This document shows, in pieces, positions 9,791-17,946 of a stretch of DNA of 34,387 nucleotides. This DNA comes from Bradyrhizobium iriomotense. Its GTDB lineage: Bacteria > Pseudomonadota > Alphaproteobacteria > Rhizobiales > Xanthobacteraceae. Location of the stretch: assembly GCF_030160715.1 (NCBI RefSeq), contig NZ_BSOW01000058.1, positions 1 to 34,387 on the forward strand, written 5' to 3'. How positions within the stretch are numbered: position 1 is the first letter of the stretch; each line of letters begins with the position of its first letter. The notes below the pieces were generated by a model. The model was not told the DNA's origin. It ran no database searches and saw only the letters and a list, made by a program, of their open reading frames with translations. The translations under genes were made by a program, and so were the position numbers.

Positions 9791-10249
9791 TGGCTGGTTC
9801 CTCAAATAAGCTTGGCTGAAGAGAGAAGCGCTGTTGGGCTCGAAATACAGGTCCCGGCAGCGCTTTATTCTCTAACTGAGCACTGAAATCCCAGTTGGTT
9901 TCGAATGTGCAATGGTCATGCCACAGGCTTGTGACATGCCGCGCCTCTAAGGAGGTACTCCCTGCTCGTCGTGAGCGGTCAGGAACAAGTGGCAATAGGC
10001 CGCGTTCGTCGAACGCTTCGGTCGTGCCTGACACCATGACCGAACGCGGTTGAAACTCCTAACGGCCCTGGCTCGCCTTCTGGCCGGGGCCGATTTTGTT
10101 CCTTCAAGAGAACCGCCGCCTTCGCAACCATTGGAACTGTTGTCTGGCCAAGAACTTTAACAGGCATCACCGCGCGGTCCGTGGCATCCATCGGTGATGA
10201 GATCGCCATCACGCGCTCCCGCCCCACGCCAACAGGGAAGGAGCGCGCC
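9791..10249. other. Gene-free stretch with an orphan inverted repeat and a terminator-like hairpin
   Basis: No frame in these 459 bases gives a convincing protein. Two structures are visible. A 9-bp inverted repeat has arms CCGCGTTCG (10000-10008) and CGAACGCGG (10041-10049). A GC-rich hairpin at 10063-10092 is followed by ATTTTG. The small gene at 10250 has its ribosome site (AAGGAG, 10237-10242) at the right end. Confidence 0.55.
10063..10097 (+). terminator. Terminator-like hairpin with no obvious upstream gene
   Basis: CGGCCCTGGC pairs with the segment ending GGGGCCG (one mismatch), with a short CTCGCCTTCTG-type loop, followed by ATTTTGTT. On the plus strand it looks like an intrinsic terminator. 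However, the nearest plus-strand gene upstream ends at 9358 and the intervening gene is on the minus strand. It may be left over from a lost gene or belong to a short transcript. Confidence 0.35.
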
Positions 10250-10561
10250 ATGAGACGACGCTCAAGTCCCCACACATTTGAGGATGGATTGGCCGCAGGA
10301 AAAGCGCGCCTTGAGCAAAGAGCGGCAAAGCTAAAACCTGGCCGCGAACAAGAAGATCATCTGAGCAGAATGCACCGGCTCGATACTGCGGCCGATATGA
10401 TTGGCTCAATTCGCCAGGATTGCAGGCGTCGAGGTAAGGCCGTGATCCAAGAGCCCCAATTCGATACGTATTCCGTCCAGGCACGAATCTGCCTTGGCGT
10501 TGCGATCTTTGGTGCAGCGCTTTTCCTCGCTGGATTGCTAATGAGCTTCTTCACACAGTAA
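10250..10561 (+). CDS. Small protein with one C-terminal membrane segment (103 aa)
   Basis: ATG 10250 is preceded by AAGGAG at 10237-10242, which decides this start over the longer open frame. The N-terminal 70 residues are charged (KARLEQRAAKLKPGREQED). The last 28 or so (ARICLGVAIFGAALFLAGLL) form a single hydrophobic helix ending MSFFTQ, so the protein is probably tail-anchored in the inner membrane with its charged part in the cytoplasm. The junction motif YSVQARICLGVA recurs in the tiny minus-strand gene at 10702-10812. Function unknown. Confidence 0.7.
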   Translation: MRRRSSPHTFEDGLAAGKARLEQRAAKLKPGREQEDHLSRMHRLDTAADMIGSIRQDCRRRGKAVIQEPQFDTYSVQARICLGVAIFGAALFLAGLLMSFFTQ

Positions 10562-10584
10562 GGCCGCCAACTAAGACGGCCTTA
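10559..10584 (+). terminator. Hairpin overlapping the stop of the small membrane-protein gene
   Basis: TAAGGCCG (which includes the stop codon) and CGGCCTTA form a perfect 8-bp stem with a 10-base loop. The 12-mer AAGACGGCCTTA is repeated at 10573-10584 and 10592-10603, so an alternative pairing exists. Probable transcription end or mRNA 3'-end structure. Confidence 0.4.
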
Positions 10585-10602
10585 GAGCATGAAGACGGCC
10601 TT

Positions 10603-10702
10603 AAAGCGCGATGAGATTAGGATGAATCGTCATCGCGCTTTAGGTTGTTGTTTGAGCATGATCTTTTCGGAAAACCGCTCCACACTTTTCCGGATCATGC
10701 TC
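10603..10702. repeat. Double-hairpin dispersed repeat (Bradyrhizobium-type palindromic element)
   Basis: There are two consecutive palindromes. The first has perfect 12-bp arms AAAGCGCGATGA (10603-10614) and TCATCGCGCTTT (10630-10641). The second has 10-bp arms GAGCATGATC (10654-10663) and GATCATGCTC (10693-10702) around a CGGAAAA/TTTTCCG-containing interior. From memory, elements of this composition are scattered in many copies through Bradyrhizobium and relatives. The window shows only this one copy. Confidence 0.7.
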
Positions 10703-10812
10703 TAGTGCATGAAATAGACGCTCGTAATCGCAATCGCGACGAGTACCGAGCCACCGCCGACGGCAACGGCAAGACAGATACGAGCCGGGATTGAATAGGG
10801 ATCTTCGCCCAC
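10702..10812 (-). CDS. Very small membrane protein, GTG start (36 aa)
   Basis: Read right to left from GTG 10812, five bases after a GAGGAGC ribosome site (10818-10824). The product begins MGEDPYSIPARICLAVAV, then has one hydrophobic segment (about residues 12-33) and ends YFMH. It was identified from the sequence because of the strong ribosome site and its likeness to the C-terminus of the 10250-10561 product: PYSIPARICLAVAV versus TYSVQARICLGVAI. Its stop codon abuts the repeat at 10702. Function unknown. The shared motif argues that it is a real gene and a paralogue of the neighbouring tail domain. Confidence 0.55.
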   Translation of the reverse strand: MGEDPYSIPARICLAVAVGGGSVLVAIAITSVYFMH

Positions 10813-11246
10813 GACGCGCTCCTCGTAGTGCAGGCGGGAGCGCGATCGGTCTCTCAGTCACCGACGCCTACGGACAGAGCCTTGGCCGATGATCAGGCGC
10901 AACCGAGTAACGTTGAATTAGTTCCAAGCGGCTCTGCCGCGCGGAGATCGAAACGTCACAGCTGGTTCGGCAACAAGCCGGTGTTCGCGCGGCCCCGCCT
11001 CCCGGTGGCTTTAGGCCAACGCAGGATAGGTGGGTCCGAGCCTGGGGCATGACATGCCCGCACGCACGCTTTGATTCGATCTCCTTACGCGATTTGGTAA
11101 ATCGTGGCCAAAACAAGTGCTTGAAATTGGTAAGCCATTGATGGATTGAGTACTTTTTACGATTGTCGCGCTTCGGCAACAATGTGATATCAATGCATCA
11201 GTATCCGTGAACCGCGGATCCCGTTTTCAGCATCACCATTGCCAGA
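10813..11246. other. Gene-free region upstream of ntrY
   Basis: These 434 bases carry the leader of the tiny minus-strand gene at the left and presumably the ntrY promoter at the right. The last 150 bases are visibly richer in A and T than the surroundings (about 11085-11200), as expected for a promoter, but I cannot name a -35/-10 pair with confidence. No credible protein frame. Confidence 0.5.
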
Positions 11247-13622
11247 ATGACCAGCGCAGACACCTCGGCTACCTCGGCCGCAGCCTTCGAGACGTCGCCA
11301 GCGGATGAGCCCAAGCGCGGCTTGCTGCGGCGTTGGCTGGCGCCGTTTGCGGTCGGTCTGGCGCTGCTGTCGGCCTTCCTGACCTTCGTGATCCTCACCG
11401 GCCTGACCCGGATCGAGCCGACCCGGGAGGTTGTCAGTTCGTTCCTGCTGATCAATGCCGGCACCATCCTGCTCTTGATCGGGATCATCGTGCGCGAGGT
11501 CTGGCAGATGATCCAGGCCCGCCGGCGGGGGCGGGCGGCGGCGCGGCTGCACGTGCAGATCGTCGGCCTGTTCTCGATCATCGCGGTGCTGCCGGCCGTG
11601 CTGGTCGCCGTCGTCGCCAATGTCACCATCGAACGCGGCCTCGATCGGCTGTTCTCGGGGCCGACCAAGGAGGTGATCCAGAACTCGCTGACGATCGCGC
11701 TTGCCTACATGCAGGATCACGCGCAGCTCATCCGCGGCGATATTCTTGGCATGGCCAACGATATCGCCCACGCCCGCCCGCTCTACGACCAGGACCGGCG
11801 GTCGTTTCGCGAGCTGCTGACCGCGAGTGCCGGCTCTCGGAACCTGCCGGGCGCAATGATCATCGACAAGAATACCAACATCCTGGAATCGGCGGACACC
11901 GGCATCCGGCTCGCCTATTCGCCGCCGGCGCCGGACTTTCTGAGCAACGTCGGTGAGAACGAGCCGGAAATCGCCGTCCTGCCCGAAAACAACTACGTCG
12001 CCGCCGTGATCCGGCTCCGCGCCTTCAATGACACCTTCCTGTATGTCGCACGCCAGCTCGATCCGCGCGTCGTGGCGCAGGTCAAGCAGACCCAGCTCAG
12101 CGTCGCCGAGTATGGCCAGATCGAATCGCGCAGGCTCGGCATCCAGGTCGCATTCGCGCTGATGTTCGCGGTGATCGCGCTGACCATCCTGATGGCCTCG
12201 GTGCTGATCGGGCTCAACTTCGCCAACTGGCTGGTGGCGCCGATCAGGCGGCTGATGAACGCGGCCCATACGGTTTCGACCGGCGACCTCCACGTCCAGG
12301 TCCCCGTGCACAAATCCGAAGGCGATCTTGCCCAGCTGGGTGAGACCTTCAACAAGATGACCCAGGAGCTGCGCAGCCAGCGCGACGAGCTCGTCAGCGC
12401 CAGCGACCTGATCGACAGCCGCCGCCGCTTCATCGAGGCCGTGCTGTCCTCGGCCTCCGCTGGCATCATCGGCGTCGATGCCTCCGGCACCGTCGGCATC
12501 CTGAATCGCTCTGCGGAGAAGCTGATCGGGCACGCGGAATCCGAGACGCTCGGCCATCCCTTGTCGGAAGTGCTGCCCGAGCTCGACGACATGATGAAGA
12601 CGGCGCGGGAAGGTACCCAGCGGCTGGTGCAGGGCCAGATCACCATCATGCGCGACGGGCAGGAGCGCAACCTGTCGGTCCGCGTCAGCGCGGAGAAGAC
12701 CAGCCAGCCGCGCGACAGCTACATCATCACGCTCGACGACATCACCGAGCTCGTCTCGGCGCAGCGCACCTCGGCCTGGGGCGACGTGGCACGCCGCATC
12801 GCCCACGAAATCAAGAACCCGCTGACGCCGATCCAGCTCTCCGCCGAGCGCATCCGCCGCAAATTCGGCAAAACCATCACCGAGGAGAAGGACAAGTCGA
12901 TCTTCGACCAGTGCACCGATACCATCGTGCGCCAGGTCGACGACATCAGGCGCATGGTCGACGAGTTCTCGCGCTTTGCGCGCATGCCAAAGCCCGTGAT
13001 GGAAGGAGAGGACGTGGTCGACACCGTACGGCAGGCGGTGTTCCTGATGAAAGTCGCGCATCCCGAGCTCGACATCGAGACTATTTTCAAGGAAGACCCG
13101 CTGCGCGCGCAGTTCGACCGCCGGCTGATCTCGCAGGCAGTGACCAACATCGTCAAGAATGCGACGGAAGCGATCGAGCAGGTGCCGCCGGAGGAACTCG
13201 GCAAGGGCCACATCGATGTCGTGGTCTCGCGCGAAGGCCAGGACGTGCTGATCGACGTCGTCGACAACGGTATCGGCCTGCCCAAGGTCGCGCGCTCGCG
13301 GCTGCTCGAGCCCTACGTCACGACGCGTGCCAAGGGCACGGGCCTCGGGCTTGCGATCGTCGGCCGCGTCCTGGAGGACCATGGCGGACGCATCGAGTTG
13401 AAAGACGCCTCCGACTTCCGGGAAGGCCAGCGCGGTGCCTGGATGCGGATGCGGTTTGCGGTCTCAGGCCACGCCAAGAACACCGTTGAGGTGAAGGACG
13501 GGGCCCAAAAGGCCAAAGAAACGGCCAAGGAACCGGGCACAAAGGCGCCGGCCGCCGAAACCAAAGAGCCGGCAGAAACGACTAATGATGCAACAAGAAT
13601 CGAAGCCTCAACAGGCAACTGA
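11247..13622 (+). CDS. ntrY: Nitrogen/redox sensor histidine kinase NtrY
   Basis: A 791-residue membrane kinase, partner of NtrX. The N-terminal third has hydrophobic spans (about residues 30-55, 65-85 and 105-130), a periplasmic sensor stretch, and another span near 300-325 (FALMFAVIALTILMASVLIG). A HAMP-like linker (ANWLVAPIRRLMNAAH) and a PAS domain (about 390-490) follow. The H-box AHEIKNPLTPIQLSAERIRR carries His520. The ATPase domain has TNIVKNATEAI, DNGIGLP and GTGLGLAIV. A Lys/Glu/Ala/Thr-rich tail (about 745-791) lies beyond the catalytic fold. ntrX begins 17 bases downstream. In many alphaproteobacteria ntrYX directly follows ntrBC; here 5.8 kb separates them. Confidence 0.97.
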   Translation: MTSADTSATSAAAFETSPADEPKRGLLRRWLAPFAVGLALLSAFLTFVILTGLTRIEPTREVVSSFLLINAGTILLLIGIIVREVWQMIQARRRGRAAARLHVQIVGLFSIIAVLPAVLVAVVANVTIERGLDRLFSGPTKEVIQNSLTIALAYMQDHAQLIRGDILGMANDIAHARPLYDQDRRSFRELLTASAGSRNLPGAMIIDKNTNILESADTGIRLAYSPPAPDFLSNVGENEPEIAVLPENNYVAAVIRLRAFNDTFLYVARQLDPRVVAQVKQTQLSVAEYGQIESRRLGIQVAFALMFAVIALTILMASVLIGLNFANWLVAPIRRLMNAAHTVSTGDLHVQVPVHKSEGDLAQLGETFNKMTQELRSQRDELVSASDLIDSRRRFIEAVLSSASAGIIGVDASGTVGILNRSAEKLIGHAESETLGHPLSEVLPELDDMMKTAREGTQRLVQGQITIMRDGQERNLSVRVSAEKTSQPRDSYIITLDDITELVSAQRTSAWGDVARRIAHEIKNPLTPIQLSAERIRRKFGKTITEEKDKSIFDQCTDTIVRQVDDIRRMVDEFSRFARMPKPVMEGEDVVDTVRQAVFLMKVAHPELDIETIFKEDPLRAQFDRRLISQAVTNIVKNATEAIEQVPPEELGKGHIDVVVSREGQDVLIDVVDNGIGLPKVARSRLLEPYVTTRAKGTGLGLAIVGRVLEDHGGRIELKDASDFREGQRGAWMRMRFAVSGHAKNTVEVKDGAQKAKETAKEPGTKAPAAETKEPAETTNDATRIEASTGN

Positions 13623-13639
13623 CAGAGCGGGCGCGACCC

Positions 13640-15010
13640 ATGGCAAATGAAATTCTGATTGTCGATGATGAGGCCGATATTCGGGATCTCGTTGCGGGCA
13701 TTCTCGAAGACGAGGGGTTCGTCACCAGAACCGCGCGGGACAGCGACTCTGCGCTCGCGGAGATCGCCAATCGCAGGCCGCATCTGGTGTTCCTGGACAT
13801 CTGGCTGCAGGGCTCCAAGCTCGACGGCCTGCAACTGCTCGAGCAGGTCAAGAAGGACAATGCCGACCTGCCGGTCGTCATGATCTCCGGCCACGGCAAC
13901 ATCGAGACCGCGGTCGCCGCGATCAAGCGCGGCGCCTATGATTTCATCGAGAAGCCGTTCAAGGCGGACCGCCTGATCCTGGTGGCGACGCGCGCCCTGG
14001 AAAATTCGCGGCTCAAACGCGAGGTGAGGGAGCTCAAGCAGCTCGCCCCGACCGCGAGCCAGCTCGCCGGCCGCTCGCCGAGCATGAACCAACTGCGCCA
14101 GACCATCGAGCGGGCGGCCAAGGCCAACAGCCGCATCCTGATCGTCGGCCCCGCCGGCGCCGGCAAGGAATTGACCGCACGGACGCTGCATGCGGCCTCG
14201 GGCCGCGCCGACGGACCGTTCGTCGTGATCAATGCGGCAGCGATCACGCCGGAGCGCATGGAGCATGAGCTGTTCGGCGTCGAGCAGTCCAATGGCGAGC
14301 AGCCGCGCAAGTCGGGCGCGCTCGAAGAGGCCCATGGCGGCACGCTGTTCATCGACGAGATCGCCGACATGCCCCGCGAGACCCAGAACAAGATTCTGCG
14401 CGTGCTGGTCGAGCAGTCGTTCCAGCGCGTCGGTGGCACCGGCAAGGTGCAGGTCGACGTGCGCATCATCTCCTCGACCGCCCGCAACCTCGAGGAGGAG
14501 ATCGCCGCCGGCACTTTCCGCGAGGATCTCTATCACCGCCTCTCGGTGGTGCCGATCCGCGTACCCGCTCTCTCCGAGCGACGCGAGGACATTCCGGAGC
14601 TGATCGACTATTTCATGGACCAGATCTCGGCGGCCACGGGGCTGCCCAAGCGCCAGATCGGCCAGGACGCCATGGCGGTGCTCCAGTCCCACGTCTGGCC
14701 CGGCAACGTCCGTCAGCTCCGCAACAACGTTGAGAGAGTAATGATTCTCGCCGCCGGCGGCCCGGAGGTGATCATCACCGCCGACATGTTGCCGCAGGAC
14801 GTCGGCTCGATGGTCCCGGCAATGCCGACCAGCAACAATGGCGAGCACATCATGGGCCTGCCGCTGCGCGAGGCGCGGGAAGTGTTCGAGCGCGACTATT
14901 TGATTGCCCAGATCAGTCGTTTTTCAGGAAATATTTCTCGCACGGCGGAGTTCGTTGGCATGGAACGTTCTGCACTACACCGGAAGTTGAAGGCGCTCGG
15001 CGTCGGTTGA
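13640..15010 (+). CDS. ntrX: Response regulator NtrX (AAA+ type, no GAFTGA loop)
   Basis: A 456-residue response regulator with a receiver domain (phospho-acceptor Asp53 in VFLDIWLQG). The AAA+ domain has Walker A GPAGAGKE (about 168-175) and Walker B LFIDEIADM. The C-terminal Fis-type helix-turn-helix is NISRTAEFVGMERSALHRKL. Where sigma-54 activators have GAFTGA, this protein reads LFGVEQSNGEQPRKSGALEE (about 210-229), so the contact loop is missing. It should therefore act as a DNA-binding regulator independent of sigma-54, as has been reported for other alphaproteobacterial NtrX proteins. It is cotranscribed with ntrY. A 258-base gap separates it from hfq. Confidence 0.97.
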   Translation: MANEILIVDDEADIRDLVAGILEDEGFVTRTARDSDSALAEIANRRPHLVFLDIWLQGSKLDGLQLLEQVKKDNADLPVVMISGHGNIETAVAAIKRGAYDFIEKPFKADRLILVATRALENSRLKREVRELKQLAPTASQLAGRSPSMNQLRQTIERAAKANSRILIVGPAGAGKELTARTLHAASGRADGPFVVINAAAITPERMEHELFGVEQSNGEQPRKSGALEEAHGGTLFIDEIADMPRETQNKILRVLVEQSFQRVGGTGKVQVDVRIISSTARNLEEEIAAGTFREDLYHRLSVVPIRVPALSERREDIPELIDYFMDQISAATGLPKRQIGQDAMAVLQSHVWPGNVRQLRNNVERVMILAAGGPEVIITADMLPQDVGSMVPAMPTSNNGEHIMGLPLREAREVFERDYLIAQISRFSGNISRTAEFVGMERSALHRKLKALGVG

Positions 15011-15268
15011 CGCCCACGACCGGACAGCGACACGTTCATAATATCGAAGGAAAATCATCGATTTCCGTAGTTTTTCGGAGGAATTGGATGCGCACTGCCG
15101 CGTGAAGCGGCTTGCCTAATAAGCGCACCTGTCCTCTAATTGCACTGCCGACCCTCCGGAGGGGGATCTCATGAGAGGCGGCAACCGGGAGAGGCCCCAG
15201 ATTGCAAAAGAGGGCAGCAACCGGTCGGACGATCCAAACAACAAGAAACTCAAAGCGAGATAACAACA

Positions 15269-15517
15269 ATGGCGGCAGACCGCGCACAAAATCTACAAGA
15301 CACCTTCCTCAACCACGTTCGCAAAACCAAGACGCCACTGACGATCTTTCTGGTCAACGGAGTGAAGCTCCAGGGCATCGTGACCTGGTTCGACAATTTC
15401 TGTCTGCTGCTTCGGCGCGACGGTCACTCGCAGCTCGTCTACAAGCATGCGATCTCGACCATCATGCCCGGCGCTCCGATCCAGCTGTTCGAAGGCGGCG
15501 AGGATCAGCCGGCTTGA
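15269..15517 (+). CDS. hfq: RNA chaperone Hfq
   Basis: An 82-residue Sm-like protein forming a hexameric ring that pairs small RNAs with mRNAs. The Sm1 motif spans TPLTIFLVNGVKLQGIVTWF and the Sm2 motif is LVYKHAISTIMP. QNLQDTFLNHVRK forms the N-terminal helix. The frame is open further upstream, but ATG 15269 (MAADRAQNLQ) is the family's normal start. The acidic C-terminus is short, as is usual in alphaproteobacteria. hflX begins 11 bases later, so the two form the classical hfq-hflX pair. Confidence 0.98.
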   Translation: MAADRAQNLQDTFLNHVRKTKTPLTIFLVNGVKLQGIVTWFDNFCLLLRRDGHSQLVYKHAISTIMPGAPIQLFEGGEDQPA

Positions 15518-15528
15518 GAGTGATCTGA

Positions 15529-16911
15529 TTGGAACCCCGGAATTTCGACGGGGGTGCTGACCGTCCGCGGTCGGCAGGGGCTGCACAGACAGGGCGGGTG
15601 ATCGTCATCGGCCCCTATATGCGTGTGCGCGCCGGCGGAGCCGACGCGCAATCGGAGAGCCATGTCCTGCGCGATGTCGAGGCGCGGCTCGAAGAGGCCG
15701 CAGGCCTTGCGCGCGCCATCGACCTCGTGATTGCCGACGCGCTGGTCGCACCGATCAGCCAGATCCGCCCCGCGACCTATCTCGGCAAGGGCAAGGTCGA
15801 GGAGATCAGCGGGCTGATCAAGAGCCTCGAGGTCGAGCTCGTGGTGATGGACTGTGCGCTCTCACCGATCCAGCAGCGCAATCTCGAGAAGGCCTGGAAT
15901 GCCAAGGTGCTCGACCGCACCGGCCTGATCCTGGAGATCTTCGGCCGCCGCGCCAAGACCAAGGAAGGTTCGCTTCAGGTCGAGCTTGCCCATCTCAACT
16001 ACCAGCGATCGCGCCTGGTGCGCTCCTGGACCCATCTCGAACGCCAGCGCGGCGGCTTCGGCTTCATGGGCGGTCCGGGCGAGACGCAGATCGAGGCCGA
16101 CCGTCGTCTGATCTCAGAGCGCATCTCGCGGCTCGAGAATGAATTGAAGAAGGTGCAGGCGACGCGGCGCTTGCACCGTGCCGGCCGTCAGCGCGTCCCG
16201 TACCGCGTCGTGGCGCTGGTCGGCTACACCAATGCCGGCAAGTCGACGCTGTTCAACCGCCTGACCCGCGCCGACGTACAGGCCGCGGATATGCTTTTCG
16301 CGACACTCGATCCGACCTTGCGCGCGCTCAACCTGCCGCATGGCGGCAAGGCCATGCTGTCGGACACCGTCGGCTTCATCTCCAACCTGCCGACCCAGCT
16401 CGTGGCGGCGTTCCGCGCCACGCTGGAGGAGGTGCTGGAGGCCGACGTCATCCTGCACGTTCGCGACATTTCGCATGAGGACGCGGAGGCGCAGCAGAGC
16501 GACGTCGATGCCGTGCTGCGCCAGCTCGGCATCAATCCCGACGACTCCGGCCGCATCATCGAAGTCTGGAACAAGGTCGACCGGTTCGATCCTGAAACTC
16601 GCGAAGAGCTGCTGAACATCGCCGCACGCAGGCCATCGGATCATCCCGCGATGCTGGTCTCGGCCGTGTCGGGCGAGGGGATCGACGCACTCCTCACCGC
16701 AATCGAGGAGCGGCTGGCGGCAAAACGCACCACGCTCGATCTCTCCATCGATGCCGCAGACGGCGCCGGCATCTCGTGGCTGCATCGCAATTCCGAGGTG
16801 CTGGCGAAAGAGCTGCACGACGGCCGCTTCGACATGACCGTGCGGGTGGATGAAACCAAGCGGGATATCGTGGTGAACCGCTTCGACGCCGTGCCGCATC
16901 ACGCGGCGTAG
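15529..16911 (+). CDS. hflX: Ribosome-associated GTPase HflX
   Basis: A 460-residue GTPase that binds, and under stress can split, 70S ribosomes. The N-terminal HflX domain contains RPATYLGKGKVEEI. A glycine-rich linker RGGFGFMGGPGETQIEADRR follows. The G domain has G1 GYTNAGKST (about residues 232-240), G3 DTVGF and G4 NKVD. The start is TTG 15529: it lies 11 bases past hfq, behind a GAGAG-like ribosome site, and gives the N-terminus MEPRNFDGG. GTG 15600 or ATG 15618 would cut into the domain. It is convergent with mazG, with a perfect hairpin between them. Confidence 0.95.
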   Translation: MEPRNFDGGADRPRSAGAAQTGRVIVIGPYMRVRAGGADAQSESHVLRDVEARLEEAAGLARAIDLVIADALVAPISQIRPATYLGKGKVEEISGLIKSLEVELVVMDCALSPIQQRNLEKAWNAKVLDRTGLILEIFGRRAKTKEGSLQVELAHLNYQRSRLVRSWTHLERQRGGFGFMGGPGETQIEADRRLISERISRLENELKKVQATRRLHRAGRQRVPYRVVALVGYTNAGKSTLFNRLTRADVQAADMLFATLDPTLRALNLPHGGKAMLSDTVGFISNLPTQLVAAFRATLEEVLEADVILHVRDISHEDAEAQQSDVDAVLRQLGINPDDSGRIIEVWNKVDRFDPETREELLNIAARRPSDHPAMLVSAVSGEGIDALLTAIEERLAAKRTTLDLSIDAADGAGISWLHRNSEVLAKELHDGRFDMTVRVDETKRDIVVNRFDAVPHHAA

Positions 16912-16932
16912 GTATGCCCCCAAATAGCTGGG

Positions 16933-16958
16933 GTCGTCCTGGCTTTCGCCAGGACGAC
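16933..16958. terminator. Perfect hairpin between convergent hflX and mazG
   Basis: GTCGTCCTGGC (16933-16943) and GCCAGGACGAC (16948-16958) pair perfectly over 11 bp with a TTTC loop. It lies in the 54 bases between the two stop codons, so it can serve both strands. There is no T-tract. Sequences of this form are also a common dispersed repeat in Bradyrhizobium, so it may be a repeat copy used as a terminator. Confidence 0.6.
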
Positions 16959-16965
16959 GATCGAG

Positions 16966-17820
16966 TTAGCGGCGCGCTTGCTGGGCTCTCTCTGCTGTCG
17001 GAGTCTTCTCCTCCCCCTTCGCCGCATTCCACAACGCGTCCATCTCCTCCAGCGAGGACTGCTCCAGCGTGCGTCCCTGCGCCTCCAGCGCGCGCTCGAT
17101 GTAAGCGAAGCGGCGTTCGAATTTGGCGTTGGTCGCGCGCAGCGCGGTCTCCGGATCGGCGTCGACATGGCGTGCGAGGTTGACGAGGGCGAACAGGAGA
17201 TCGCCGGTTTCCTCGGCCAGCTCCACTTTGTCGTTGCGGTCGAGCGCGGCCTCGATCTCGTCGGCCTCCTCGCGGATCTTCTTCAGCACGGCGCGCGGGT
17301 CGTTCCAGTCGAAGCCGACGGTGGACGCCTTGCGCTGCAACGCCATCGCGCGCGAGAGCGCGGGCAGGCCGGCCTTGACGCTCGCCAGCAGTGATTTGTG
17401 CAAGGTTTCCTCCGGCGGCCTGCGCGCAGCACGCTCGGCTTTCTCCTCGGCCTTGATGCGCTCCCACGCGCTCTTGACGCCGGCGGGCTGGATGTTGCCG
17501 TCCTTGTCGGCAAAGACGTGGGGGTGGCGGCGGATCATCTTCCGCGTGATCGCCTCGACCACGTCGCCGAACGCAAACGCGTTCTCTTCCTCCGCCATGC
17601 GCGCGTGATAGACGACCTGGAGCAGGAGATCGCCAAGCTCCTCGCGAAGGTCGTCGAAATCGCCGCGCGCGATCGCGTCGGCGACCTCATAGGCCTCCTC
17701 GATCGTGTAGGGCGCAATCGTCGCAAAATTCTGCTCGAGGTCCCAGGGGCAGCCGGTGACCGGCGTGCGCAGCGTCGCCATGATCTCGATCAGGCGTAAA
17801 ATGTCGCGGGAAGGGGTCAT
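16966..17820 (-). CDS. mazG: Nucleoside triphosphate pyrophosphohydrolase MazG
   Basis: A 284-residue protein with two tandem MazG folds. It hydrolyses (d)NTPs to NMP and pyrophosphate and is thought to clear aberrant nucleotides. The first fold has CPWDLEQ, IEEAYEVADAI and the metal-binding EELGDLLLQVVYHARMAEE. The second repeats this as REEADEIEAAL and EETGDLLFALVNLARH, giving the EExxE-type acidic clusters of the family. ATG 17820 (MTPSRDILRLIEIM) is chosen over a longer open frame to 18081 that would overlap queC. Divergent from queC (126 bases). Confidence 0.95.
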   Translation of the reverse strand: MTPSRDILRLIEIMATLRTPVTGCPWDLEQNFATIAPYTIEEAYEVADAIARGDFDDLREELGDLLLQVVYHARMAEEENAFAFGDVVEAITRKMIRRHPHVFADKDGNIQPAGVKSAWERIKAEEKAERAARRPPEETLHKSLLASVKAGLPALSRAMALQRKASTVGFDWNDPRAVLKKIREEADEIEAALDRNDKVELAEETGDLLFALVNLARHVDADPETALRATNAKFERRFAYIERALEAQGRTLEQSSLEEMDALWNAAKGEEKTPTAERAQQARR

Positions 17821-17946
17821 TGCGGGCCAATTCTCCTTACGGTCTCGCTTTATGCCGCAACCGGCAGGGCGTTCCCAGCACAACGCCGTGAAACGGGCCG
17901 ATTTCCACCGATTGGCGGCGCCGACGGGCGATGCTAAATCGCGCCC

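Noticed and set aside
9771..10037. 88-residue minus-strand frame in the gene-free stretch
   Set aside because: It overlaps the start of the better 9554-9790 gene and shows no domain or good ribosome site.
11190..13382. A 730-residue open frame opposite ntrY
   Set aside because: It mirrors ntrY codon by codon and is rich in His, Asp and Arg, the usual antisense shadow of a GC-rich gene.
15077..15106. Five-codon frame ATG CGC ACT GCC GCG TGA with a fine GGAGGAATT site upstream of hfq
   Set aside because: Too short to judge; may be a chance match or a leader, with no attenuation structure I can defend.
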